Positions 1 to 11,024 of a DNA stretch of 64,000 nucleotides are shown here, one piece after another (position 1 is the first letter of the stretch; every line of letters starts with the position of its first letter). Under the pieces are notes generated by a model, which was given only the letters and a program-made list of their open reading frames with translations, had not been told where the DNA came from and ran no database searches. Source of the stretch: Cryptomeria japonica (lineage: Eukaryota; Streptophyta; Pinopsida; Cupressales; Cupressaceae). The stretch is from contig NC_081409.1 of assembly GCF_030272615.1 (NCBI RefSeq), positions 649,236,468 through 649,300,467 of the forward strand, given 5' to 3'. A program made the position numbers and the translations under genes.

Positions 1-914
1 TAAAACACAAACATAAAGTCATCCACAACACATAACACAAATATTTGTATGTGGAAACCCTGTAAGGGGAAAAACCACGGTGGGAAACCTTACCCACAAT
101 CAGATGATACTACTGCAGATAGTAAGTGTACATAAATGGGATCTGCACATGCAGAAAGCCCAACAGCCTAGAGGTCATTGCTTAATCGCAAAATGGGAGT
201 CACACTAACTACAGTTGGATGGTTAAATCCAATAAGAATGTACTGCACAAAATAGCATCTTCATATGCTGGATCCAGTACTGGTGTAATGCTGATATGCT
301 TCTATAAAAACCTAGATTCACCTTCAAATGATGTCTTCATGTATACCTCTGCTTAATCTCGCATATACCTTCTCACAATCCTTTTTCTCATTCCACTTTC
401 GATCTTACAAATAAGATCTTATATTTATACCATAACCTAAGACCAATTTTAATAGGTCGGCTCTACAAGATATTACAAACATTTTACAAACAATATAATA
501 TCTGATGCAATAACCAATTGAACATGTTGGCTTAATGCATTTACAATCAATAATAAATCATCTCCATAGCATGCCATGCTGATCTGGAAAAGATAAACCT
601 GCCAGTGTAACCCTAGGTAAGCCTAGACCTATTTGTCGATAAAAGCAAATATGTAAATATGAATATACCATTGATTAATTCAACAAAACAAAGTGTCCAC
701 ATGATGTCTTCGACATTACCAAGTGTGTTCCATATCATTCCAAGTGTCGGTGATCATTATATCCTATCGATGAACATTATATCCTGTCGGTGAACCATAT
801 ACCAGTAACTGTGCAATAGTTACCTGCTTGCCGGTGAATTCTGTTGGATCTCCAAAGTGCTAGTGTTTTAGTAGGTGTTGACATCAATGACAAAACCATA
901 CCAAAATACTAATA
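1..914 (-). repeat. LTR of Copia-A family, truncated by window edge
   Basis: This stretch aligns along its whole length with the two LTRs of the minus-strand element at 39598-46129. Base 1 corresponds to about 39760, so some 160 bp lie off the window. It ends in ccaaaatactaata, where the intact copies end in ccaaaatactaaca, the complement of the LTR start TGTTAGTATT. The DNA to its right is Ty3 gag, not the purine-tract complement found next to a 3' LTR. It is therefore the 5' LTR of a minus-strand element to the left, or a solo LTR. The predicted target duplication is ccatg at 915-919. Confidence 0.9.
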
Positions 915-916
915 CC

Positions 917-1977
917 ATGAATGTGGAATTGTATAGGTAGCTTATTTTTTATGGAATCTTAGGTTACCCAAACCATGTTCCTATTGAACTAAGGGAAAAA
1001 CTCCAGAAATTTGCTAGAAACAATGCCATAAGTGCAGAGGAACACCAGAAGTCTTTCACTAACATGATTAATGACTAGGAGATTGTCAATGAGGATGTGA
1101 TTATGAAATTTTTTGTGCAGTCTTTAGTGGATGGTGCCAGGGATTGGTACAGAGGGTTACCTATAGATAGCATCAGTTCTTGGGATGAATTCAAGAATTG
1201 TTTTCAAGAGAAATATGGAGACAAGACAAATGTTAGCTTCATGCTCAATTAATTTAACAACATCAGAAAGTTTGATAATGAGGTTGTCCCCGATTTTAAT
1301 TCCAGGTTTCAAAAGGCAATGGGTAGACTATTTCAAGTGATGAGGCTAGACGAGAATGACTGTTTAACCACTTATTATAGTCCCTTTCATCCTAACATGG
1401 CTTACATTCTCAGAGATAAGAACCCACATAGTTTAAGAGATGCTTTCAGATTGTAATTAATGTAGATAGTAATAGAAAGGCATCAGGTAAAGTGGGAAAA
1501 ACTGATGGAAGATTGTCGCAGGAACAAAAACCACAACAAAATAAATCCTCTAAAGAAGAGGATAAAATAGAGAAATTAATGACTATTACTAAGGATCTTA
1601 CTACTAAAATAAGTAAATTTGAGAACCCTCACTACAATTGGCAAGACAGACCTTCTAAGTTGCATGATATGTTATATAACACTACATGGAAAGATGGCAA
1701 ACCTATGCAAGATAGATCAAAAGGAACACAAAATCGAAACACCCCTAATCCTTTAAAAGGAGTAAATGTACATAACATGGAAAATACCCCTTCGTGTATG
1801 GCATGTGATGGACCACATTCTCCCTATCAATGTGTTGTGGCTCAAGCTCTAAATGCATCCATGAGGGATGAGGGTGAACCTGGAGTTAATATGCTTGAGT
1901 ATACTATGGACAATAACTCTGAGTCTTCAGAAGATGAAGCAAGTGAATATGATGTCTTGAGAAGCAGTGCAAATTGA
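917..1977 (+). pseudogene. Tat-H gag (Ty3/gypsy), decayed
   Basis: Capsid-type Gag of a Ty3/gypsy element, which would build the cytoplasmic particle. The frame from 917 shows the retrotransposon Gag signature with GARDWYRGLP and the WDEFKNCFQEKYG helix (about 1130-1215). A nucleocapsid-like finger CMACDGPHSPYQC (C-x2-C-x3-H-x4-C) follows near 1797-1835; this spacing is known from Athila/Tat Gags. In-frame stops lie at 938, 1076 and 1250, and one frameshift near 1455 moves the reading to the frame used at 1492-1977. The 5' end is missing because the LTR at 1-914 abuts it. The sequence continues into the gag-protease linker and was cut by Copia-1. The ATG at 917 may not be the true start. Confidence 0.85.
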
Positions 1978-2287
1978 CTGGCATCCCACTTTGAATGTAG
2001 TCACAATTGAAGATGAAGAGATTCATCTTAGAAGGCATAGTTAGGAGGAAGTCAAGAATCTCACTAAGGCTGCAATAGCCAAAGCTAAGCATAACTATAA
2101 TCTGAGAAGCAACAAAATGATGAAAGTCAGCGTAGGCCTCGTTCTATGTTTGTTAAGGAAATTTCTTCTAAGAGGACCATTGAAAACAAAACTCCTATCA
2201 AAGATAGTCAAGCTAAAAGTGATTAGTCAAGTAATTCAGGGAAACTTGATGTTGTTGATACAACTAGTAATAAGGCAGAGACCACTG
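1978..2287 (+). pseudogene. Tat-H gag-protease linker, part 1
   Basis: Low-complexity polyprotein linker between Gag and protease. Patches of frame read YNLRSN (about 2095-2112), a motif common in plant Ty3 linkers, and later KAETT just before 2287. There are several stops and a frame change. At 2283-2287 (cactg) the sequence is interrupted by Copia-1, and the same frame resumes after 9447. Little functional sequence can be read here beyond continuity with the flanks. Confidence 0.7.
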
Positions 2288-3437
2288 TGTTGGCATTACA
2301 ATAAGTTTGAAGTCTTAATATTATTATTTTGTCATTGATGTCAAGCAATTGATTTTCTGATTCAGTATGATGTTGCCATATCTTAAAAAGTATGTTTTGA
2401 TGAGCATAAAGATGTCGGTAAAATACACAGAAAGAATGTGAAAATGATACATTATTTAATGAAGAATGCCAATGAGCTGGAGTTTTATTGAAGATAGGAA
2501 TGTCATGCAAAAAGTTTGTTAAGGATCAATGGCAATTAAAATTCAAGAGTAAGATCTACAACACAGATTGAACGGTCATAACCAAGCACAAGTACCAAGA
2601 AAGGTATACAAATTTCAAGGCAAGATAAAATATTTTTCAGATTGAAGGATACAATGAACCTAGTCAAGTTTGAAGATCTAATGGCTAAGATTAATCATGG
2701 GAAATGTGATTAGGGAGATTAAGCGGTCAGGAATTGCTTATAAATAAAGTAATAATGTTGAACAAGAAAGTGGCCAAACTGAAGCACAATAATGCTACGG
2801 AGGTGATTACCGAGTACAAAAGATTGAAGATCTGATTGAAGAATAGATTGAGAAGCCCAGCAAGGAGAAAGATAAGTCTTATGACAAGATTATCTTGAGC
2901 ATATTGAGCACATAGAATTTGCTTTAATATTCTAGATGTGAAGTTGTAGATATATTTTATTATTGTTATTTATGTTTGTAAGTGATAGGAAATCTCTTAA
3001 CCGAGTGGACTTAACAGTCTTATTTGTAAATCCTCTTAGAAGGTAACATTCTGAATGAGTGTTTGAAATCCTTTGATAAGGTCACTTCTAACAAACTGAA
3101 GATTCTAACAGATTTGAGGGAAATACCTTGACCGAGTCACATCTAGCAATGTGTATGTAATCTTTAACAGGATTTGCTTTTAACCGAGCATACTCTAGAA
3201 GAGTATATTTTCTTGTGGGTCCGAAATCTCACAGTGGTTTTTCCCTATTAGGGTTTCCACATTAAATATGGTGTCAAATGTGATTTAATGTTTCATGTTT
3301 ATCTATTTATGAGTTTGAATGATTTACAGGCATAGGTTGCATATCAAGTAAATGCTACCGAGGTTGAATCTGATTAGAGTAATAATTATTGGGGTTATTT
3401 GATTCAACCCCGCCCCCCCCCTCTCATCTAACTAACA
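2288..3437 (+). repeat. Copia-1 5' LTR
   Basis: Direct repeat of 8038-9447, starting TGTTGGCATT and ending CTAACA. A TATA-like box TATAAATA lies at 2739-2746 and a C-rich block at about 3404-3424 near the end. Against the 3' copy it lacks about 260 bp after 2397: roughly 50 bp here replace about 308 bp there. The near-palindrome TTGTCATTGATGTCAA sits at 2329-2344. Confidence 0.95.
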
Positions 3438-3439
3438 AT

Positions 3440-3451
3440 TGGTATTAGAGC
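3440..3451 (+). promoter_or_regulatory. Copia-1 primer binding site (initiator Met tRNA type)
   Basis: TGGTATTAGAGC, two bases after the LTR end. It differs by one base from the usual plant copia site TGGTATCAGAGC, which is complementary to the 3' end of initiator methionine tRNA and primes minus-strand DNA synthesis. The position immediately inside the 5' LTR fixes the LTR boundary. Confidence 0.9.
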
Positions 3452-3500
3452 TAGGACTCTGGAAGAAAAAGTTTAAAGGTACTTGAGGAGAGATCCGAAG

Positions 3501-4436
3501 ATGTATAAAATGGATGCACCAAAGCTGAACAAGTCAAGTTTCACCACATGGCAGAAAAGGATGAAGTTGCACTTATCAGGAATTGGAGAATATGCAACAT
3601 ATTATCTAGAGAATGATTATAGTGCACCTAGCACCTAACCTATGACAATGGAAGAAATAAAGGCAAAGCAAGAACACATTCAAGCAATGATAGAGATAAC
3701 ATCAGCTTTGACCGACTCAGAGTTTAATGATCTAGAAGGTTGTAATGATGCCAAAGCAATGTGGAATAAGCTCACATCTATGTATGGTGGAGATGAACAT
3801 GTTCAAAGAGAAAAAGCAGACAATCTAAGAAGACAACTTGAATCCATGAGAATGAATGAAGGTGAGAACATAATCCAATACAGTACAAGGTTAAAGGAAA
3901 CTGTCAATCAAATCAAAGGAGCAAGTGGAACTATTGAAGAAAAGGATGTAACAAGTAAGTTGTTGAGAACACTTCTACCTGCATATGCCATTAGAGTATT
4001 TGCAATTAATGAATTGAGGTTTGTACCAAACATGCCAGTCTCCTTGGATGCTACTATCGGTAACCTACATGCTTTTGAGTTAAGTAATTTTGATAACAGT
4101 GGGTCTTCGATAAATAAAGTTGAATCTGCATTCAGTTCTTTTCATCTCAGTGAATCTGAAGATTATAATGATAGAATGTCTAAGTATGCAGAAGGAAATC
4201 ATAGTGGAGCAAGTGAGAGATTTCACAAAAACATGGAAGAAGTACACAAACTATATGAGGAAATCAGAAAGCAAGAAGAGTTTGAAGCATTATTGGCCAA
4301 AAGGTTATCGAGAGGCAAAGGTAAGTATAAAGGGAAGTTACCTTTAAAATGTTTTAACTGTGATAAAATTGGACATATGGCATATAACTATCCTGACACA
4401 GATGATGAAAAGAAAGAATACAAAGATGACAGATAG
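3501..4436 (+). pseudogene. Copia-1 gag
   Basis: Copia Gag of the UBN2 type. The ATG at 3501 gives an N-terminus with the FTTWQKRM motif; a TAA at 3636 interrupts it, and the frame runs on from 3642 to a TAG at 4434. The central part contains IYGGDEHV-like and TSKLLRTLLPAYA motifs. The single zinc knuckle, CFNCDKIGHMAYNY near 4353-4394, has Tyr in place of the last Cys, so metal binding is probably impaired. Gag and protease share one frame, as is usual for copia. Confidence 0.9.
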
Positions 4437-6063
4437 AAAGACAACCAATACAGAAGGCACTGAGACTTCAGAAGGAGAGAAAGAAAGACATGCCTAGTAG
4501 TTCATGAGGAATCTAATGTTGATAAATCTGATGAGATTGAGATGGAGGAAGTTGTATATGTGGCTATCAAAGATGGATCAAATGAAGAAAGGGATAAAGA
4601 AAAAGCCTTAATATCACACATAAATAAAAATCATTCTTGGATCATAGATAGTGGATGCTCACATCACATGACAGGTGATAAACACAAGTTTGTTAAATTA
4701 GAAGATTATGATGGAGGTTATGTAAGATTTGATAATGATGCGCCATGTCTTGTGAAAGGTAAAGGTTCTATCAGACTTCTTGACAATGCTAAATGTGATA
4801 ATGTATATTAGGTTAAAGGTCTGAAATACAATTTGTTGAGTGTAGCACAACTAAATAATACAGGATACCGAATAGAATTTTAGAAAGCAATTGTCAAAGT
4901 TCATGACAAACATGGAAAGTTGGCTGCTACCAGGACTCAAACAAGAGGTAATACATTTCACCTTGACTCAACTTGGAACAATTGTCTGTATGCAAAAATA
5001 GAAGATACCTGGTTATGGCATAAAAGGTTTTGTCATGTAAAATTTTGATAATCTGATCAAAATAAGTAAGAAGCGTCGTGTAAGAGGTCTATTGAGTTTG
5101 GAAAAACTTGAGAATGCAATATGTTGAAGACGCCAGATGGGTAAGATGACAAAATCAAGCTTTACAAGTAAGTCTTACACTTCTAAAGGAATTTTAGATC
5201 TTGTACGCACTGATCTTTGTGGTCCTATGAAAGTTTAAATTTAATATGGTGATAAATACTTCATATTATCTGTGGATGATTACTTAAGGATGATGTCAGT
5301 TACGTTTCTAAAAGAGAAATCAGAAGCTTTTCAAATGTTCAAATGGTATAGGGCAAGAGTTGAAAAAGAAACAGGAAGATAGTTGAAATGTCTTAGCTTT
5401 GATAGAGGAGGAGAATTCATTTTTGATGAATTTAACTTATTTTGCAATGATCATGGTATGAAGAGACAACTGTCAGCACGAAGGACACCACAGCAAAATG
5501 GAATAGCTGAAAGAAGGAACAAATCAATTATAGATTGTGCTAGAAATTTCATGATAGAAAAGAGAGTACCTCAAATATTTTGGAGAGAACCAATAAGCAC
5601 TGCAGTTTACACCTTGAACCAGGTACAACTAAAGAAAGGATCTATGAAGACACCTTATGAAATCTGGTATGACAAGAAACCAAATGTAAGTTATTTTAAA
5701 ATATTTGGAAGTAGATGTTATGTTCACAAAGATGATAGAAATGGAAAATTTGATCAGAAAAGTGAGGAAGGAACCTTTCTTGGTTATTCCTCTAGGAGTA
5801 AAGCATTTAAATGTCTGATCAAATCATCTAACAAAATTGTGGAAAGTGCAAATGTGAAAATTGATGAATTTGTAGAAAGGAATGATGAAAGAAACTCCGA
5901 AGAACCAGAAAATTATGAAGAATTTGTATATGTACAACTGACCGGTTTTACCGAGAAAGCTAATGAAGAAAATACTAAGTTACCGAGCGATGAAGAAGAT
6001 CATACAGAGCCTACCGAGCCTACATTAGCAAAATATGTTAGAAGAAATCATGCATCAAGTTAG
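4437..6063 (+). pseudogene. Copia-1 protease and integrase
   Basis: Continues the Gag frame (one TGA at 4461) into an aspartic protease with the active site WIIDSGCSHHMTGD (about 4639-4680). The integrase follows with an HHCC-like zinc region and all three catalytic residues visible: Asp in RTDLCGP, Asp in SFDRGGEF and Glu in NGIAERRN. Defects are stops at 4809, 4881, 5125, 5236, 5242 and 5380, plus a one-base insertion in a T run near 5044 that shifts the frame. A TAG at 6061 separates it from the RT. The DDE residues survive although the frame does not. Confidence 0.9.
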
Positions 6064-7674
6064 ATTATAGGAGATAAGGATGCTCCAGTGATGACAAGGA
6101 ACAAACTGAGACACAACACATGTTTGATATCCAAATTTGAACCGAGGATAGTAAAAGAGGCATTAAGCAATGAAGATTGGATAAATGTTATGACAAAAGA
6201 GATTGATCAAATCAAGAAAAATGAAACATGGACACTCGTCCCAAGACCAAAAGAGAAAAATGTAATCGGTACAAAGTGGATTTTCAAGAATAAGCTAAAT
6301 GAAAAAGGTGAGGTCATTCAAAATAAAGCAAGGCTAGTTTGCAAAGGTTATGCTCAAGAAGAAGGAATAGACTATGTAGAAACTTTTGCACCTATAGCAA
6401 AACTTGAAGGAGTAAGAACATTGTTGGCATATGCTGCTTACAAAAATTTCAAGGTATATCAAATGGATGTTAAATCTGCATTTTTGAATGGTATACTAGA
6501 AGAAGAAGTCTATATTGAACAACTTGGAAGATTTATTGAAGAGAAGAATAAAGATCAGGTATGTAAGTTGAACAAAGCTTTATATGGTCTAAAGCAAGCA
6601 CCTAGAGTGTGGTATGAAAGGTTGAACTCTTACTTATTAAATATTGGATTTATAAGGACTAGTGAGAACAACAACATGTATATGAAGAATGATGAGAATG
6701 GAATATTGATGTTAGCCATATTTGTTGATGATATTATTTTTTGTGGAAATGATTCTTTATGTAAGAAATTTGGAAATGAAATGTGCAAAGAATTTGAGAT
6801 GTCATTAATAGGTGAGATAAAGTATTTTATAGGTTTACAAATACTGCAAATGAAAAATGGGATTTTTATTACTCAATCCAAGTATATAAAGGAAATCTTG
6901 AAGAAATTTGGAATGGAAGATTCTAAACCTATAAATACTCCTATGACTACTAACTGTAAACTATCAAAGAATGATGAATCTGCATCTGTTGATGAGACAC
7001 TTTACCAATCTATGATTGAAAAATTGCAATATGGAGTTCACAGCAGGCCTGATAGAGCACATGCAGTAGGTATAGCTGCAAGATTTTTTGCAGATCCCAA
7101 AGAAACTCATATTATAGCAATCAAGAGAATTTTCAGATATTTGAGAGGCACTGAAGATTATGGTCTACTATATGAAAAGAGGAATGATTTTGACTTAAAA
7201 GTCTATACTGATGCTGATTGGCCAGGAAATATTGATGATAGGAAAAGCACAAGCAGTGGAGCTTTCTTTTTGGGAGAAAGAATAGTAACTTGGCTTAGCA
7301 AGAAACAAAGATGCATTTCACAATCAATAGCTAAAGCTGAATATGTCACTGCAGCATTGAATTGTACCAATATAGCATGGATCAAACAACTGTTGGAAGG
7401 AATGAATGAGATAGTTACTAGGCCAGTAACTATATTTTGTGATCATACAAGTGCTATTAACATTTCAAAGAATATGGTAATGCACTCTAACACAAAACAT
7501 ATCCCTATAAAGTATCATTATCTTAGAGAAGAAGTTCAAGAAAAGAATGTTGCGCTGAAATATGTTAGCACAAAGGAACAAATCGCAGACATCTTCACAA
7601 AGCCACCGCCAAGGGACACTTTTGAGTATCTCAAAAGTAAGTTAAGGGTCCTACCCCTATCTAGCACTCACTGA
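6064..7674 (+). pseudogene. Copia-1 reverse transcriptase and RNase H
   Basis: Best preserved part of Copia-1: one open stretch of 528 codons from the ATG at 6088, in frame with integrase across the TAG at 6061. RT motifs in order are [38 protein letters not shown] and the catalytic FVDDIIF (about 6718). RNase H follows with TDADW, the KSTSSGAFF stretch, IFCDHTSAI and the C-terminal DIFTKPPP. It would make cDNA from the element RNA inside the particle. Lengths and motif spacing match intact copia RT-RNase H. Confidence 0.95.
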
Positions 7675-8037
7675 CAAAGTTCGGTAACAACATCTATTCT
7701 ATGACTCCAAAGAATACTATTTGTAAGTTTATGCTGATTTACACACTTTAGAAGGATGTCTAAAGTTGTGCAGGATATAGTGAATGAAGACAAGTTGCTC
7801 TGACCGAGATACATTTGTATATGTTTGAACTACAAGGAAATTACTTCACGGGGGGAATAATTATGGATCAATATTACTTTTGGCATTGTTCTCAAAGGGG
7901 GAGAAGATTATCAAACAGGAAAAGGTTACAACAGGGAGATGATTGTTTACAGCTCAAGGATAACAGGAAAAGAATAGCAGTTTGAATCAATTGGAATAAA
8001 TAAAGTTGGTATTTCAATAAATGCCAAAGGGGGAGAA
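7675..8037 (+). promoter_or_regulatory. Copia-1 3' untranslated region and polypurine tract
   Basis: Non-coding stretch between RNase H and the 3' LTR. It holds three purine runs: ggggggaa near 7850, caaagggggagaag near 7893-7906, and the terminal aaagggggagaa at 8026-8037. The terminal run abuts the LTR and is the expected plus-strand primer. The second run follows TTGGCATTGTTCTCAA, a degenerate form of a 16-nt near-palindrome that recurs in neighbouring elements. Confidence 0.85.
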
Positions 8038-9447
8038 TGTTGGCATTAAAATAAGTTTGATGTCTTAATATTATTATTTTGTCATTGATGTCAAGCAATT
8101 GATTTTCTGATTCAGTATGATGTTGCCATATCTTAAAAAGTATGTTTTGATTATAGGTTATTCAATGGGCAACTATTACCAAGTTAGACAGTGATCAGAT
8201 TATGATGTTTTGATTGTTTTGATATCCTATATATATGTATTCAAAGACTAAACATGAAGGGGAAAAGATTTCACATAATAGAATGAGTAAAGGTTTGATA
8301 CTATTCTATTTTACCGAGCAAGGAGCTAGTCGGTAAACTCCAAGGTTACCGATGTCGGTTAATGAAAGAAAAAGTCACCAAGAAGAGAATGTCTACCAAA
8401 TAAAGTTCAATATTAAACGAGTACCAACCAAGTAGTAACAGAATGCATTAAATAAAGTGTATACATTATTTAATGAAGGATGCCAATGAGCTGGAGGTTT
8501 ATTGGAGATAGGAATGTCATGCAAGAAGTTTGTTAAGGATCAACAACAATTAAAATTCAAGAGTAAGATCTACAACATAGATTGAACAGTCATAACCGAG
8601 CACAAGTACCAAAAAAGGTATACAAGTTTCAAGGCAAGATAAAATGTTTTTCAGATCGAAGTATACAATGAACCTAGTCAAGTTTGAAGATCTAATGGCT
8701 AAGATTAATCATGGGAAATGTGATTAAGGAGATTAAGCAATCAAGAATTGCTTATAAATAAAGTAATGTTGTTGAACAAGAAAGTGGGCAAACTGAAGCA
8801 TAGTGATGCTACAGAGGTGATTACCGAGTACAAAAGATTGAAGATCTGATTGAAGAACAAATTGAGAAGCCCAACAAGGAGAAAGATAAGCCTTATGACA
8901 AGATTATCTTGAGTATATTGAGCACATAGAATCTACTTTAACATTTTAGATGTGAAGTTGCAGATATATTTTATTACTATTATTTATGTTTGTAAGTGAC
9001 AGGAAATCTCTTAGCCGAGTGGACTTAACGGTCTTATTTGTAAATCCTCGTGAAAGGTAACATTCTTAATGAGTGTTTGAAATCCTTTGACAAGGTCACT
9101 TCTAACAAAGTGAATATTTTAATAGATATGAGGGAAATCCCTTGACCGGGTCACATCTAGCAATGTGTATGTAATCTTTAATAGGATTTGCTTTTAACCG
9201 ATCATACTCTAGAAGAGTATATTTTCTTGTGGGTCCGAAATCCCACAATGGTTTTCCCCTATTAGGGTTTCCACATTAAATATGGTGTCAAATGTGATTT
9301 AATGTTTCATGTTTATCTATTTATGAGTTTGAATGGTCTACAGTCATAAGTTGCATATCAAGTAAATGCTACAAAGGTTGAATCTGATTAGAGTAATAAT
9401 TATTGGGGTTATCTGATTTGCCCCCTTCCCCTCTCATCTAACTAACA
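8038..9447 (+). repeat. Copia-1 3' LTR
   Basis: Direct repeat of the 5' LTR. It starts right after the polypurine tract with TGTTGGCATT and ends CTAACA just before the target duplication cactg. TATAAATA lies at 8753-8760 and TTGTCATTGATGTCAA at 8079-8094. This copy keeps about 260 bp (within 8147-8455) that the 5' LTR lacks, including several ACCGAG/CGGTAA motifs. Confidence 0.95.
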
Positions 9448-9452
9448 CACTG

Positions 9453-9653
9453 GTGATAAGAGAACAAGTCACCAGAAGACAGAGAAGGATAAAGCTCATG
9501 TTCAGTCTAATGTTAATACTGCTTTTGATATGACTCAAGCTTAAACATAGATGAAAGTTTCATTACCTTTGATAGAGCTGTTAAAAATAAAAGAACATAG
9601 AGACGTCGTTTTTTTTTTTATTTCAAGTATATCCGATGTAGATGCTTCTTCTA
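9453..9653 (+). pseudogene. Tat-H gag-protease linker, part 2
   Basis: Resumes the Tat-H frame after the Copia-1 target duplication. It shows LPLIELLKIKEHRD, a motif typical of the linker before the protease in plant Ty3 elements, then SSISDVDASS. Two stops (near 9542 and 9548) interrupt it. A run of 11 T at 9609-9619 keeps the frame. It is cut at ttcta (9649-9653) by the 4.3-kb insertion, and the frame continues at 13965. Confidence 0.8.
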
Positions 9654-10509
9654 TGTCGTGCCCAAACTTTTGAGCAAAAACGGAACAACAAATTTTTTTT
9701 TTTTTATTTTTTTTTAAACAACATAACTCATAACATAGTCTACATTAAAAGAGATCCATAGAGTTTTGTCTTAACTAAGATGTGTAGAGAATTGTTCTCT
9801 AAAGTTGGATTGAATTAACCAAATCATATATGCAGTGTTATTTAATAGAGATTAACTATTGTCAAGGGGGTTGTCGCATTTTAATTAGTTAGATTAATTT
9901 TCTTAGAATAAGCTACCGTTAAATAAAGTCGCGGATTATTCAAATACCTAAATCACTTTGAATTCATTTCTGACCTAACAATGATAAAGAATTCTCAATT
10001 TTTAAATTAATTGATTGATTGCGTGCCAATTTCATTATTTAAATCTAACCATCATAGGCTCAAATTTCATAAGGTCATTAGTCAAATAAATTCAATATTA
10101 TCCTAATAAATTTTAATATTTCCCTAACCTTTTTATTCTGGCGATTTAATTCATCCGGCCAATGCCGGTCTCAAAGGCTTATGATTCATAAAATTAATTT
10201 ACAATTTCCCCTTTTAAATTTTTCCCATTTACAATATAACCTAACATCCACAATTAAATCGAGGATAATCTATTGACTAATTAAATAAATTAATTTGATT
10301 AAGTGTATAGTGTATCCAACTACATTAAATCTTCATTTTAAACCCCTTTGAAATAACTATACTAAAATTTTAATTCTCTAAGGAATATAAGCATATAATA
10401 ATTCAATTATTTAAATAACCCTAAATATTAGTTACAATATTAAAACTCAATTCAAATTTTCCATATCTAATTCAAAATTCTTTTAAATAAAGAAATCCCT
10501 TATTCATAA

Positions 10510-10686
10510 AAATGCTAACCCTAACCCAAAATTGGGTTAGGGTTGCATTCCTATTTATTACTCACTTTTGTTTTAATTTCTCCTCTTCTATTTAATTTAA
10601 ATTATACCCTAACCTTAAATGGGTTAGGGTTTGTTGCACCAAAATATTCTTTTATTTTACCCTACCCGAATGGGTTAGGGTTTGTT
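10510..10686. repeat. three telobox-containing stem-loops
   Basis: Three successive inverted repeats of telomere-like sequence. The first pairs AACCCTAACCCAA with its exact complement across an AA loop (about 10515-10542). The second and third (about 10603-10632 and 10659-10683) are shorter, with arms ACCCTAAC/GGGTTAGGGT and ACCCTACCC/GGGTTAGGGT. Each right arm, read on the minus strand, carries or nearly carries the plant telobox AAACCCTAA. They lie inside the 4.3-kb insertion. Confidence 0.8.
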
Positions 10687-10818
10687 TTTCTTTTCTTTTT
10701 GTGGTTTGCATGTGTGACTATGCAGGTACGAGGTCGGGTTAGGGCACGGTGGCCATGGACATGGCAAAGGGTTTTGAAGAGGGAAAGAGCGGAGGTGGTG
10801 GCACGGGCTCCCAGAACA

Positions 10819-11024
10819 CCACTGTGCGTACACACAGTGGCGGGCAGCGCCGCCCACTGTGTGCACACACAGTGGCGGATAGTATTACCGCCGTTTATTG
10901 TGTATACACATAGTGGCGAGGCGCCGCTCACTGTGTGTAGCACAGTGGCGGCCACGACCGTTCCACTGTGTCTACACACAGTACGATGCCTCCTGGGCCG
11001 CCCCACTGTGTGTAAACACAGTGG
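10819..11024. repeat. array of six near-perfect palindromes
   Basis: Six copies of a 21-22-bp palindrome with half-site CCACTGTGTGT facing its reverse complement. They start at about 10819, 10854, 10895, 10928, 10963 and 11003, 33-41 bp apart, with GC-rich spacers (gcggg, ggcgg, gaggc and similar) that differ. The palindromes are far better conserved than the spacers. They are unlikely to be coding, although frames happen to be open on both strands. They could fold as hairpins or bind a dimeric protein. Confidence 0.85.

Larger units (their letters stand above)
2288..9447 (+). mobile_element. Copia-1, full-length Ty1/copia retrotransposon
   Basis: Complete 7,160-bp element with LTRs of 1,150 and 1,410 bp starting TGTTGGCATT and ending CTAACA. 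It has a primer binding site of initiator-Met tRNA type and a polypurine tract, with gag, protease, integrase, RT and RNase H in copia order. The 5-bp target duplication cactg is exact (2283-2287 and 9448-9452). The element lies in the gag-protease linker of Tat-H, whose frame is continuous across the insertion once it is removed. About nine in-frame stops and one frameshift make it defective. The LTRs differ at several percent of sites plus one large indel, so insertion is not recent. Confidence 0.96.

Noticed and set aside
3440-3451. tRNA gene suggested by similarity to a tRNA 3' end
   Set aside because: Only the 12-base primer binding complement is present; no cloverleaf. The same holds for the other primer sites.
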